Shown here in pieces: positions 56,766-64,000 of a stretch of 64,000 nucleotides of DNA. The first letter of the stretch is position 1, and each line of letters opens with the position of its first letter. Both the position numbers and the translations under genes were made by a program. Origin of the DNA: Pseudolabrys taiwanensis. Its GTDB lineage: Bacteria; Pseudomonadota; Alphaproteobacteria; Rhizobiales; Xanthobacteraceae. The stretch covers positions 310,001 to 374,000 of the forward strand of contig NZ_CP031417.1 of the NCBI RefSeq assembly GCF_003367395.1. Direction: 5' to 3'. Under the pieces are notes generated by a model. That model did no database searches. It worked only from the letters and a program-made list of their open reading frames with translations, and was not told the DNA's origin.

Positions 56766-57551
56766 ATGGATATTGCGACCGGTCTCGGTCTTGTTGCCGG
56801 CGGCATCGTTCTCATATCGTTGATCTTGATGGGCGGCGATGTCGGGATGTTCCTCGATTTGCACGCGTTCATCGTCATCTTCGGCGGCTCCTTCTCGGCA
56901 ACGCTTATCCGCTTTCCCTTCAGTGCGATGGTGCACGGCCTGCCGCTCGGCATGAAGTTCGCCTTCACCATGCGCCGCATGAGCCAGCGCGAACTGGTCG
57001 ACGAGATCGCCGGCCTTGCCGAAATCGCGCGTAAACAAGGCCCGATCGGCCTCGAGAAGGTCGAGGTCGAAGACCCCTTCCTCGCCAAGGGCATTCGCTT
57101 CGTCGCCGACGGTTACGACACCGAATTCATCCGCGACAATCTCGAGCGCGATCGCGACAATTTCCTCACGCATCTCGACGAAGGCTCGAAGATCTATCGC
57201 GCGGTCGGCGACTGCGCGCCGGCCTTCGGCATGATCGGCACGCTGATCGGCATGGTGCAGATGTTCGCCAACATGACCGATCCGTCGAAGCTCGGTCCCT
57301 ACATGGCGGTCGCGCTCCTTGCCACGTTCTACGGCGCCGCGGTCGCCAACCTGTTCTGTCTGCCGATCGCCGACAAGCTGCACCTCAAGCTGATCGACGA
57401 AGAAATCAATCGTACCCTGATTATCGACGGCGTGCTCATGATCCGCGAAGGCAAGAGCCCGACCTTGGTCCGCGAAATGTTGCTCGCTTATCTGCCTGAA
57501 AAGCATCGTCACAGCGAAGCGGAAGGCGAGGCGGAGGCGGTGCCCGCTTAG
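56766..57551 (+). CDS. MotA/PomA-like proton-channel subunit
   Basis: 261 residues with four membrane segments: two at the N-terminus (GLVAGGIVLISLILMGG, FIVIFGGSFSATLI) and two after a long cytoplasmic loop. PAFGMIGTLIGMVQMFANM and GPYMAVALLATFYGAAVANL are the MotA/TolQ/ExbB channel helices. The next gene is the MotB-like partner, 27 bases away. No other flagellar gene is in the window, so the pair could power a flagellum encoded elsewhere or a different envelope machine. Confidence 0.9.
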   Translation: MDIATGLGLVAGGIVLISLILMGGDVGMFLDLHAFIVIFGGSFSATLIRFPFSAMVHGLPLGMKFAFTMRRMSQRELVDEIAGLAEIARKQGPIGLEKVEVEDPFLAKGIRFVADGYDTEFIRDNLERDRDNFLTHLDEGSKIYRAVGDCAPAFGMIGTLIGMVQMFANMTDPSKLGPYMAVALLATFYGAAVANLFCLPIADKLHLKLIDEEINRTLIIDGVLMIREGKSPTLVREMLLAYLPEKHRHSEAEGEAEAVPA

Positions 57552-57578
57552 AAGGCGGACACGTGAAGGAGCGCCAGG

Positions 57579-58406
57579 ATGGCGAGACGTAAAGACGGTG
57601 GACACGGTGGCGGTCACGGCTGGTTCGTGACGTTCGCCGACCTCATGGGCCTGATGATGGCCTTCTTCGTGATGCTGGTCGCGTTCTCCACCCAGGACCA
57701 GGCGAAGCTACAAGTCGTCGCCGGATCGATGCGCGACGCTTTCGGCGTGCAGGACCGCGTGCGCTATTCCGGCATCATCGAGGTACTCGGCCTGCCGACG
57801 CGTCCGAAGCTCAAGAACGCCGCGCACATCGATCCGTCGGAAGCGTCGGCGACGCCGTCTCCGGACGAGCACGACCGCCAGCGCACCTACGGCGCCCGCT
57901 TCAAGGAAGACCGCAACTTCGCGCTGGCCTCGGCCTCACTCCGGCAGGCGTTGCAGGAGATGCCGGAGATCAGCGAGATCTCGAAACACATCATGATGGA
58001 GGAGACCAAGCAGGGCCTGAACATCGAGATCGTCGACCAGGACGGCCGCTCGATGTTCCCCGACGGTCTCAAGCAACCCTATGAGCGTACGCGCAAGCTG
58101 ATCCAGAAGATCGCACCGTCGCTCAAGGCCATGCCGTACCGCATTTCCATCGTCGGTCACACGGCGACGAGCAATCTGCCGGCGAAACCCGGCTACGGCC
58201 CCTGGGATCTCTCCGCGGACCGGGCCAATGCCGTGCGCGAGATCCTCGCGGCGGAAGGTGTGCCAAACGGTCACATCTACATGGTCGCCGGCCGGGCCGA
58301 CACCGACCCGCTTTTCCCCGACAATCCGTCGATGCCGCCGAACCGCCGCGTCACTATAACGTTGATGCGGGAGGAGCCGCCGGTTCCGCCCGATTTGAAG
58401 CCCTAA
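57579..58406 (+). CDS. MotB-like protein (OmpA-family peptidoglycan-binding stator subunit)
   Basis: 275 residues. The short cytoplasmic start is rich in Gly/His (GGHGGGHGW). The single membrane helix [20 protein letters not shown] carries the MotB channel Asp. The OmpA-like domain (about 140-265) includes [15 protein letters not shown] and [13 protein letters not shown] with NRRVTITL. It pairs with the upstream MotA-like protein. The start follows AAGGAG. Confidence 0.9.
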   Translation: MARRKDGGHGGGHGWFVTFADLMGLMMAFFVMLVAFSTQDQAKLQVVAGSMRDAFGVQDRVRYSGIIEVLGLPTRPKLKNAAHIDPSEASATPSPDEHDRQRTYGARFKEDRNFALASASLRQALQEMPEISEISKHIMMEETKQGLNIEIVDQDGRSMFPDGLKQPYERTRKLIQKIAPSLKAMPYRISIVGHTATSNLPAKPGYGPWDLSADRANAVREILAAEGVPNGHIYMVAGRADTDPLFPDNPSMPPNRRVTITLMREEPPVPPDLKP

Positions 58407-58608
58407 GCCAATTCCGGCGTCGTGGTCTTTAGAGGACGGCCGGTCGCGAGAGGAACCCGGACGGTACTTCGGTAGCGTCCGATCCTGCCTGCGACGCCTA
58501 TTTGGCCGAATCGGGTCGGTTCACAGCGGTGGCTATGCAGACGGGGCACTCCGGTCTATAAGCCGCCGCCTCGTATGCTGTGATCCAGAGGCCCAGGCCG
58601 TTCACGTG

Positions 58609-60531
58609 ATGTCCCATACCAATGCAGCCGCTGCGGACGCGCCCATCGCCGGCGTCGATGGGGCCGACCCGGTAAAGCACAATTTTTGGGCTTTGACCCT
58701 CGGTAGCATCGGTGTCGTGTACGGGGACATCGGTACCAGCCCCCTCTATGCGTTACGCGAATCGGTCGTCGCCGCTACCAGCGGTGGCGGGCCGGCCAAC
58801 GAGCCAGTGATCCTCGGCATCCTCTCATTGATCATCTGGGCGCTGCTGCTGGTGGTGACGGTCAAGTACGTCATCATTCTTTTGCGCGCGGACAATAACG
58901 GCGAGGGCGGTACGCTTGCATTGATGGCGCTCGCCTCGCGCTCGCTCGGGCGCGTGAGCGGCACCGTCATTCTGCTCGGCATCATCAGCGGCGCGTTGTT
59001 CTATGGCGATGCAATCATCACGCCCGCCTTATCGGTGTTATCGGCGGTGGAGGGCCTCAAGGTCGCGACGCCAACCTTTGAGCACTATGTGGTGCCGATC
59101 ACGATCCTGATCCTGGTCGGGCTGTTTTCGGTTCAGTCGCGCGGTACCGCCAAGGTGGCGGCATTCTTCGGCCCGATCATGGTGGTCTGGTTTGTCGTTA
59201 TCGCGGTCGCCGGCTTGTGGCACATCGTGAAGAATCCGATGGTGCTTTATGCCTTCAATCCGTACTACGGTATCTACTTCCTAATTCATCACGGCATCAT
59301 CGCATTCTTCACGCTGGGCGCCGTGTTCCTCTGCGTCACGGGCTGCGAGGCGCTATACGCCGATCTCGGCCATTTCGGCCGCACGCCGATCCGTTTCGCC
59401 TGGCTCGTCATGGTGCTGCCGGCGCTCGCTCTGAACTATCTCGGCCAAGGCGCACTGGTGCTCGCCGACGCGAAGGCGATCGAGAATCCGTTTTTCCTTT
59501 TGTTTCCCGAATGGGCGCTGCTGCCGATGGTGGTGCTGGCGACGATCGCGACGGTGATTGCGAGCCAGGCCGTCATCAGCGGCGCCTATTCGCTGACCCG
59601 TCAGGCCATTCAGCTTGGCCTGCTGCCGCGTTTCGAAATTCGCCACACGTCGGCGACGCTCGCGGGACAGATATTCATGCCGCGCGTCAACGTCCTGCTG
59701 CTGGCCGGCGTGTTGCTGCTGGTCGGCATCTTCCGTTCTTCGAGCGCGCTGGCGTCGGCCTACGGCATCGCCGTCACCGGCACGATGGTGGTGACCGCGA
59801 TGATGGCTTTCATCGTCATCTGGAAGGTGTGGCGCTGGTCGGCGGTGGCGGCGGCGGCGCTGATCGCGCCGTTCTTGTTCATCGATTTCACGTTCCTCGT
59901 CGCCAACATGCTCAAGATCATCGAGGGCGGTTGGATGCCGCTGGCGCTCGGCGCGCTGGTGATGGTGGTGATGTATACGTGGCGCCGTGGCAGCCGCCTG
60001 TTAATTCAGAAGACGCGGCGCCAGGAAATTCCGCTGTCGACTTTGGTCGCGAGCCTGGAAAAGAAGATGCCGCACACGGTGCCGGGAACGGCGGTGTTCC
60101 TGACGAGCGATCCCGAGTTCGCGCCGACCGCGCTGCTGCACAGTCTCAAGCACTACAAGGTGCTGCACGAGAAGAACGTCATTCTCACGATCGAGACGGC
60201 GGACACGCCGCGTATCGATCCGGCCGAGCGCGTGCGCATCGAGCCGGTCGGCGAGACCTTCTTGCGCGTGACCTTGCGCTTCGGCTTCATGGAGACGCCG
60301 AACGTGCCGAAGGCGCTGGCGATCGCGCGTAAGCTCGGCTGGCAATTCGACATCATGTCGACGTCATTCTTCCTGTCGCGGCGCCTGCTCAAGCCGGCCG
60401 CCAAGTCGAGCATGCCGCGCTGGCAGGACCGGCTCTTCATTGGCCTCACGCGCTCCGCCAACGACGCCACCGATTACTTCCAGATTCCCACCGGCCGCGT
60501 GGTCGAAGTCGGCACGCAGGTCACGATCTGA
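58609..60531 (+). CDS. kup: Kup-family potassium uptake protein
   Basis: 640 residues from ATG 58609 (a GTG directly precedes it). About 12 membrane segments; the family start [20 protein letters not shown] is unmistakable, as are [13 protein letters not shown] and [19 protein letters not shown]. The C-terminal cytoplasmic domain ends VGTQVTI, normal for Kup/KtrD relatives in rhizobia. It imports K+ with protons. It converges on the MarR gene (3 bases apart). Confidence 0.96.
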   Translation: MSHTNAAAADAPIAGVDGADPVKHNFWALTLGSIGVVYGDIGTSPLYALRESVVAATSGGGPANEPVILGILSLIIWALLLVVTVKYVIILLRADNNGEGGTLALMALASRSLGRVSGTVILLGIISGALFYGDAIITPALSVLSAVEGLKVATPTFEHYVVPITILILVGLFSVQSRGTAKVAAFFGPIMVVWFVVIAVAGLWHIVKNPMVLYAFNPYYGIYFLIHHGIIAFFTLGAVFLCVTGCEALYADLGHFGRTPIRFAWLVMVLPALALNYLGQGALVLADAKAIENPFFLLFPEWALLPMVVLATIATVIASQAVISGAYSLTRQAIQLGLLPRFEIRHTSATLAGQIFMPRVNVLLLAGVLLLVGIFRSSSALASAYGIAVTGTMVVTAMMAFIVIWKVWRWSAVAAAALIAPFLFIDFTFLVANMLKIIEGGWMPLALGALVMVVMYTWRRGSRLLIQKTRRQEIPLSTLVASLEKKMPHTVPGTAVFLTSDPEFAPTALLHSLKHYKVLHEKNVILTIETADTPRIDPAERVRIEPVGETFLRVTLRFGFMETPNVPKALAIARKLGWQFDIMSTSFFLSRRLLKPAAKSSMPRWQDRLFIGLTRSANDATDYFQIPTGRVVEVGTQVTI

Positions 60532-60534
60532 CGC

Positions 60535-60966
60535 TCACGCCTTCGGCTTGAAGTGCGTCAGCAGCGTTTGCAGCAGCGGCGCCAGCCGTTCGAGTTCGTC
60601 CCGGTGTGCGGCCGACAGCTGTGCCAGCAGTTTCTCGGCCTTCGGCGTCAACGTCAGCAATACCTGCCGCCGGTCCTCTGAGCCCGTCTGCCGTTTCACC
60701 AGCGCATTCGACAAGAGACGGTCGATCAGTCCGACCGCGCTGTGAGGCCGGATGCCCAGCCGCTCGGCGAGGTCGCCGGTGGTCATCGTTTTCTTCTGAC
60801 CGAAGCCCTTGATCGCCAGCAGTGCTTGATGCTGCTGGGCGGTGAGCCCGGCTTCTTCGGCTGCGCCTTCGCTGAAGAGCAGAAAGCGGCGCAGCAGATA
60901 GCGGAACTCCGCCAGCCGCTCGTAGTCGGCGTCGGTGAGGGGGCGGCCTGACGCCTTGGTGCTCAT
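60535..60966 (-). CDS. MarR-family transcriptional regulator
   Basis: 143 residues from ATG 60966; an in-frame ATG at 61056 would read through the operator palindrome and is rejected. The winged helix-turn-helix covers LTAQQHQALLAIKGF, MTTGDLAERLGIRPHSAVGL and wing RQTGSEDRRQVLLTLTPKAE. It is divergent from the ClC channel gene, with a perfect 21-base palindrome between them that is the likely binding site for auto-repression and control of the channel. Confidence 0.92.
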   Translation of the reverse strand: MSTKASGRPLTDADYERLAEFRYLLRRFLLFSEGAAEEAGLTAQQHQALLAIKGFGQKKTMTTGDLAERLGIRPHSAVGLIDRLLSNALVKRQTGSEDRRQVLLTLTPKAEKLLAQLSAAHRDELERLAPLLQTLLTHFKPKA

Positions 60967-61008
60967 GACCGTGCTCCGCGAGCTGCCATGCAATATCCCT
61001 GTTTCAAA

Positions 61009-61029
61009 ATATATCGTACTACGATATAT
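61009..61029. promoter_or_regulatory. Perfect 21-base palindrome, probable MarR operator
   Basis: atatatcgta-c-tacgatatat: two exact 10-base arms around one base, AT-rich in a GC-rich neighbourhood, 42 bases from the MarR start and 38 from the ClC start. Size and symmetry suit a MarR dimer, and it would overlap both divergent promoters. Confidence 0.75.
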
Positions 61030-61067
61030 GTGCCGGCCTTCATTTTCCTCGTCCACAGGTGCCGATT

Positions 61068-62966
61068 ATGCCGAGCGACGTTTCCCCTGATCGTTCAACA
61101 CGCTCCCCGGTTGGGCCGCAGGAAACAGGCGGCCGGTCGGTCCAGGATCGTTTGCGGGATTTCAGCACGGATCGGCGTCTCTTTCTGCTGGTCGGGATGG
61201 CATTGATCGTCGGCTGCGCCGGCGCCGCGGCCGCCTGGGCGCTGTATCATCTGATCGCGCTTGCCACTAATATCGCCTATTACGGCCGTTTCAGCACGGC
61301 CCCGGCGTCCCCACCGGATCACGGGCTCGGCTGGCTCTCGGTGCTGATCCCGGTGACGGGCTGTATCATCATTGGCCTGATGGCGCGCTTCGGCTCGGAG
61401 AAGATCCGCGGCCACGGCATCCCCGAAGCCATGGAAGCGATCCTGATCGGCCGCAGCCGCATTCAGCCGCGCGTCGCGTTGCTCAAGCCGCTGTCGTCCG
61501 CGATATCGATCGGCACCGGCGGCCCGTTCGGCGCGGAAGGGCCGATCATCATGACCGGCGGTGCCTTCGGCTCGCTGTTCGCGCAGCTGTTTCATCTCAC
61601 GAGCGCGGAGCGCAAGACGCTACTCGTCGCCGGCGCGGCGGCAGGCATGAGCGCGACCTTCGGCACACCGGTCGCGGCGATGCTGCTCGCGGTCGAGCTT
61701 CTGTTGTTCGAATGGAAGCCGCGCAGCTTCGTGCCCGTTGCCATCGCGTCCATCATCGCGGCGGCGCTCAGGCCTTATCTGCTTGGCGGCGGCGTTTTGT
61801 TTCCGATGGCCGAGAGCGCGGAGTTCGTTCCCCTGGCGCTCGGCTGCGCCGCTGTCCTCGGCGTGGTGGCCGGGCTCGCCTCCGGTCTCCTGACTCAAAT
61901 GGTCTACGCTTGCGAAGATGCGTTTCAGCGCCTGCCGATCCATTGGATGTGGTGGCCCGCCCTCGGCGGCGTCGTTATTGGCGTCGGCGGCATGATCGAG
62001 CCGCGCGCCCTCGGCGTCGGCTATGACAATATTGCCGCGCTTCTCAACGGGCAGATGTCGACCGTGGAGATTGTGCGGTTGATCGCCGTGAAGGCCATCA
62101 TCTGGTCGGTCGCGCTCGGCTCCGGCACGTCGGGAGGCGTATTGGCGCCGCTGTTGATGATGGGCGGCGCGCTCGGAGCGCTGTTCGGCGGCATCGTGCC
62201 GTTCGGTGACGGCGGCACGTGGGCGCTGATCGGTATGGCCGCGATCATGGGTGGCACGATGCGTTCGCCGCTGACGGCTATCGTCTTTGCGCTCGAGCTC
62301 ACGCACAATGTCGATGCGCTCGTTCCCGTGACCGTGGCTTGCGTGTTGGCGCATGCGACGACGGTGCTGCTGTTGCGCCGCTCGATCCTGACCGAAAAGG
62401 TGGCGCGCCGCGGCCATCACGTGATGCGCGAGTATGTGGTCGATCCCTTCGAGATGATGCGGGTCTCCGACATCATGGCGCGGCCGGTCGAAACGCTACC
62501 GGCCGACATGCCGGTCGCCGACGTCGTCACGTTCTTCACGTCCGACGATATGGCGACACGCCACAAGAGCTATCCGATCATCGACGCCGACCGCCGGCTT
62601 GTCGGCATGGTTTCGCGCTCCGACGTACTGCGCTGGACGGTCGAAGGTTGGGGTACGGGCCAAGTGTTGCGCGAGGCGATCGGCGAGCAGGACGTGACCG
62701 TGGGCTACGAGGACGAATTGGTCGGCCGTCTGGCCGACCGCATGGCGGCCCTGGACGCGAGCCGGGTTCCGATCCTGCGACGGAGTGACAATGCCGTGGT
62801 CGGCCTCGTCGCACGCCGTGACTTGCTGCGCGTCCGCGCGCAGGGCGTGCGGCACGAGACCGAACGCGAAATCCTGCTCAGGCTGCGGCGTGGCCCGGCA
62901 GAGCAGGGGGATCTGGCTGCGAGAGGCGGCCAAAAGTCTGATGCCAGACCGGCCGTTTCCGGCTAG
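61068..62966 (+). CDS. ClC-family chloride channel/transporter with two CBS domains
   Basis: 632 residues from ATG 61068 (GTG 61059 is possible). The ClC core has GTGGPFGAEGPIIMTGG (gating Glu in GxEGP) and VALGSGTSGGVLAPLLMMGG. CBS domains lie at about 465-530 (VSDIMARPVETLPADMPVAD) and 535-595 (SRVPILRRSDNAVVGLVARR). It is inner-membrane; whether a channel or Cl-/H+ exchanger cannot be told from this. It is likely controlled by the divergent MarR protein. Confidence 0.94.
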   Translation: MPSDVSPDRSTRSPVGPQETGGRSVQDRLRDFSTDRRLFLLVGMALIVGCAGAAAAWALYHLIALATNIAYYGRFSTAPASPPDHGLGWLSVLIPVTGCIIIGLMARFGSEKIRGHGIPEAMEAILIGRSRIQPRVALLKPLSSAISIGTGGPFGAEGPIIMTGGAFGSLFAQLFHLTSAERKTLLVAGAAAGMSATFGTPVAAMLLAVELLLFEWKPRSFVPVAIASIIAAALRPYLLGGGVLFPMAESAEFVPLALGCAAVLGVVAGLASGLLTQMVYACEDAFQRLPIHWMWWPALGGVVIGVGGMIEPRALGVGYDNIAALLNGQMSTVEIVRLIAVKAIIWSVALGSGTSGGVLAPLLMMGGALGALFGGIVPFGDGGTWALIGMAAIMGGTMRSPLTAIVFALELTHNVDALVPVTVACVLAHATTVLLLRRSILTEKVARRGHHVMREYVVDPFEMMRVSDIMARPVETLPADMPVADVVTFFTSDDMATRHKSYPIIDADRRLVGMVSRSDVLRWTVEGWGTGQVLREAIGEQDVTVGYEDELVGRLADRMAALDASRVPILRRSDNAVVGLVARRDLLRVRAQGVRHETEREILLRLRRGPAEQGDLAARGGQKSDARPAVSG

Positions 62967-62995
62967 AACGGCGCCGGAAGAACGGAGTGCCGTCC

Positions 62996-63337
62996 ATGGC
63001 CGATGAAATGGCCCGAGCCAACGAAGTCACCAATCTGACCCCGGCGGAAGTCGCGGCCGGCGTCGAGGCGGGTCGCATCCTGCTCGTCGACGTCCGCGAG
63101 CCGAACGAAACCGCCGTCGAGCGCTACCCCGAGGCGGTGATCGTGCCGCTGTCGACGTTTGACCCCGCGACCATTCCTGATCCGCAAGGCCGTCAGGTCG
63201 TTTTCGCGTGCCGGTCTGGCCGACGCTCCATGACGGCGTCGCTCGCCGCCCAGGACGCCGGCTATCCCTATAAGGCGCACCTTGCCGGCGGCATCCTTGG
63301 CTGGAAGGCCGCCGGGATGCCGACGCGTACCGGCTAA
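62996..63337 (+). CDS. Rhodanese-like domain protein
   Basis: 113 residues from ATG 62996 (GTG 62987 possible). Single rhodanese domain: ILLVDVREPNETAVERYP, then the active-site loop VFACRSGRRSMTA with catalytic Cys, and HLAGGILGWKAAGMP. It transfers sulfane sulfur or is a sulfur-trafficking module; the donor is unknown. It starts 29 bases after the ClC gene and may be co-transcribed. Its stop shares bases with the stop of the convergent outer-membrane gene (ctaa, 63334-63337). Confidence 0.9.
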   Translation: MADEMARANEVTNLTPAEVAAGVEAGRILLVDVREPNETAVERYPEAVIVPLSTFDPATIPDPQGRQVVFACRSGRRSMTASLAAQDAGYPYKAHLAGGILGWKAAGMPTRTG

Positions 63338-64000
63338 AGCCCGAAGCGATAGTTCAGGCCAAGCTTGACCACTTGGGTGTTGAGCTTGACGCCTGACGAA
63401 CCGTCGACGGTGAGCCCGCCGGCGGTGGCGAAGCTCGGTGTGACGGACGGAAACGTCAGATAATTGTATTCCACCTTCACCGAGACGTTCTCCCAGAAGG
63501 CATATTCGAGGCCCGCGCCGAAGAGCCATCCGGTGCGGTTAGAGGTGGCCGTGGCGGTGCCGCCGAAACCGTCGTTGGCGTCCCACTTGTCGCGGGTCCA
63601 TGCTGCGCCGACTTTGCCGAAGAGCAGAAGCCGGTCGAAGGCATAGCCGAGGCGGCCCGCAGCGGTGGCGAAATAGTCGTTCTTGAGCGTCAGTGTGCCG
63701 GCGAACAAAGTCTCGTCGACTTTGACGTTGGCCCATGAGTATTCGCCTTCGACGCCAAGCACGAACTGGCCGATCTGATAGTTGAAGCCGGCCTGCGCGC
63801 CGCCGAGGAATCCTTTGGCCGTGCGCGCGTCACCATCGGCGCTGAAGCGGCTCCAGCCGTAGCCGATGTGTCCGCCGATATAGAAACCGGTCCAGCTGAA
63901 AACCGGAACGGGCGTGAGAAGCGGCGGCGCCTTGTAGACCGGTGCGCGCAAGTCGGCTGCGATGGCGGTGGAAAGGACTGACGAGAACGCTACAAACGCA
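63334..64000 (-). CDS. Outer-membrane beta-barrel protein, porin family (start beyond window)
   Basis: 222 codons are visible and run off the right edge. The first visible residues AFVAFSSVLSTAIA are the end of a signal peptide, cleaved before ADLRAPVYKAPP. The mature protein has the Omp25/Omp31-like start FSWTGFYIGGHIGYGWSRF and alternating beta strands to the terminal VVKLGLNYRFGL, with the C-terminal aromatic-X signature close to the end. It is an 8-stranded barrel of the rhizobial porin-family type. Only a few signal-peptide residues are missing. Confidence 0.9.
   Translation of the reverse strand, partial: AFVAFSSVLSTAIAADLRAPVYKAPPLLTPVPVFSWTGFYIGGHIGYGWSRFSADGDARTAKGFLGGAQAGFNYQIGQFVLGVEGEYSWANVKVDETLFAGTLTLKNDYFATAAGRLGYAFDRLLLFGKVGAAWTRDKWDANDGFGGTATATSNRTGWLFGAGLEYAFWENVSVKVEYNYLTFPSVTPSFATAGGLTVDGSSGVKLNTQVVKLGLNYRFGL

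Overview
The window looks like a chromosomal segment of a GC-rich alphaproteobacterium of the order Hyphomicrobiales, near the Nitrobacteraceae/Xanthobacteraceae (Bradyrhizobium and Pseudolabrys relatives). The evidence is gene content: a DUF2865 protein, a porin-family outer-membrane beta-barrel protein, a DUF2783 protein beside an aromatic FAD monooxygenase, alphaproteobacterial intergenic palindromic repeats, and the family resemblance of most proteins. No rRNA, tRNA, CRISPR array, integrase or transposase was recognised. The species assignment is inference.

Layout. Bases 1-2.9 kb carry the end of a branched-chain amino acid type ABC operon (livH-livM-livG, minus strand). Bases 3-8 kb hold small proteins, a PobR-like AraC regulator converging on an MFS exporter, membrane proteins and a cysteine-rich flavodoxin-like oxidoreductase. 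From 8.1 to 22.9 kb is one plus-strand cassette: an exported STN-domain protein, an ECF sigma factor, a FecR-type anti-sigma factor and a giant (about 4,058 residue) filamentous-haemagglutinin-like exoprotein. It is bordered by two imperfect direct copies of a roughly 90-bp sequence (7926-8012 and 23001-23090). The right copy includes the true 3' end of pcaC. The left copy carries a relic of that 3' end next to the flavodoxin gene. This suggests that the cassette was inserted between pcaC and the flavodoxin gene.

From 23 to 29 kb come pcaC-pcaD (beta-ketoadipate pathway) and a molybdenum hydroxylase set (coxG-, coxS-, coxL- and coxM-like; form II active-site motif). A PhoPQ-like two-component system (28.9-31 kb) is divergent from two related OB-fold-like proteins, one histidine-rich. 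Bases 34.4-41.4 kb form an aromatic degradation block: maleylacetoacetate isomerase, a MarR regulator, homogentisate dioxygenase, fumarylacetoacetate hydrolase, an MBL-fold protein with a degenerate metal motif, an FAD monooxygenase and a DUF2783 protein. This block converts homogentisate to fumarate and acetoacetate.

Bases 41.4-64 kb are mostly housekeeping: a hybrid sensor kinase, cysS, a GNAT enzyme, two tiny membrane proteins, cimA, a LOG-family protein, an Atm1-type ABC exporter, psd-pssA (phosphatidylethanolamine synthesis), ureE with a very long His tail, a GST, an AprI/Inh inhibitor, mmsA, a MotA/MotB-like pair, kup, a MarR regulator divergent from a ClC-CBS channel across a perfect palindrome, a rhodanese and a truncated porin-family gene.

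The best candidate for an undescribed system is the 15-kb cassette. It resembles FecIRA cell-surface signalling with the TonB-dependent receptor missing. A free periplasmic STN/TonB_C-like protein stands in for the receptor signalling domain, and the apparent output is a giant surface exoprotein with no partner TpsB transporter gene nearby. All positions and motif counts were made by reading; no database search was run.
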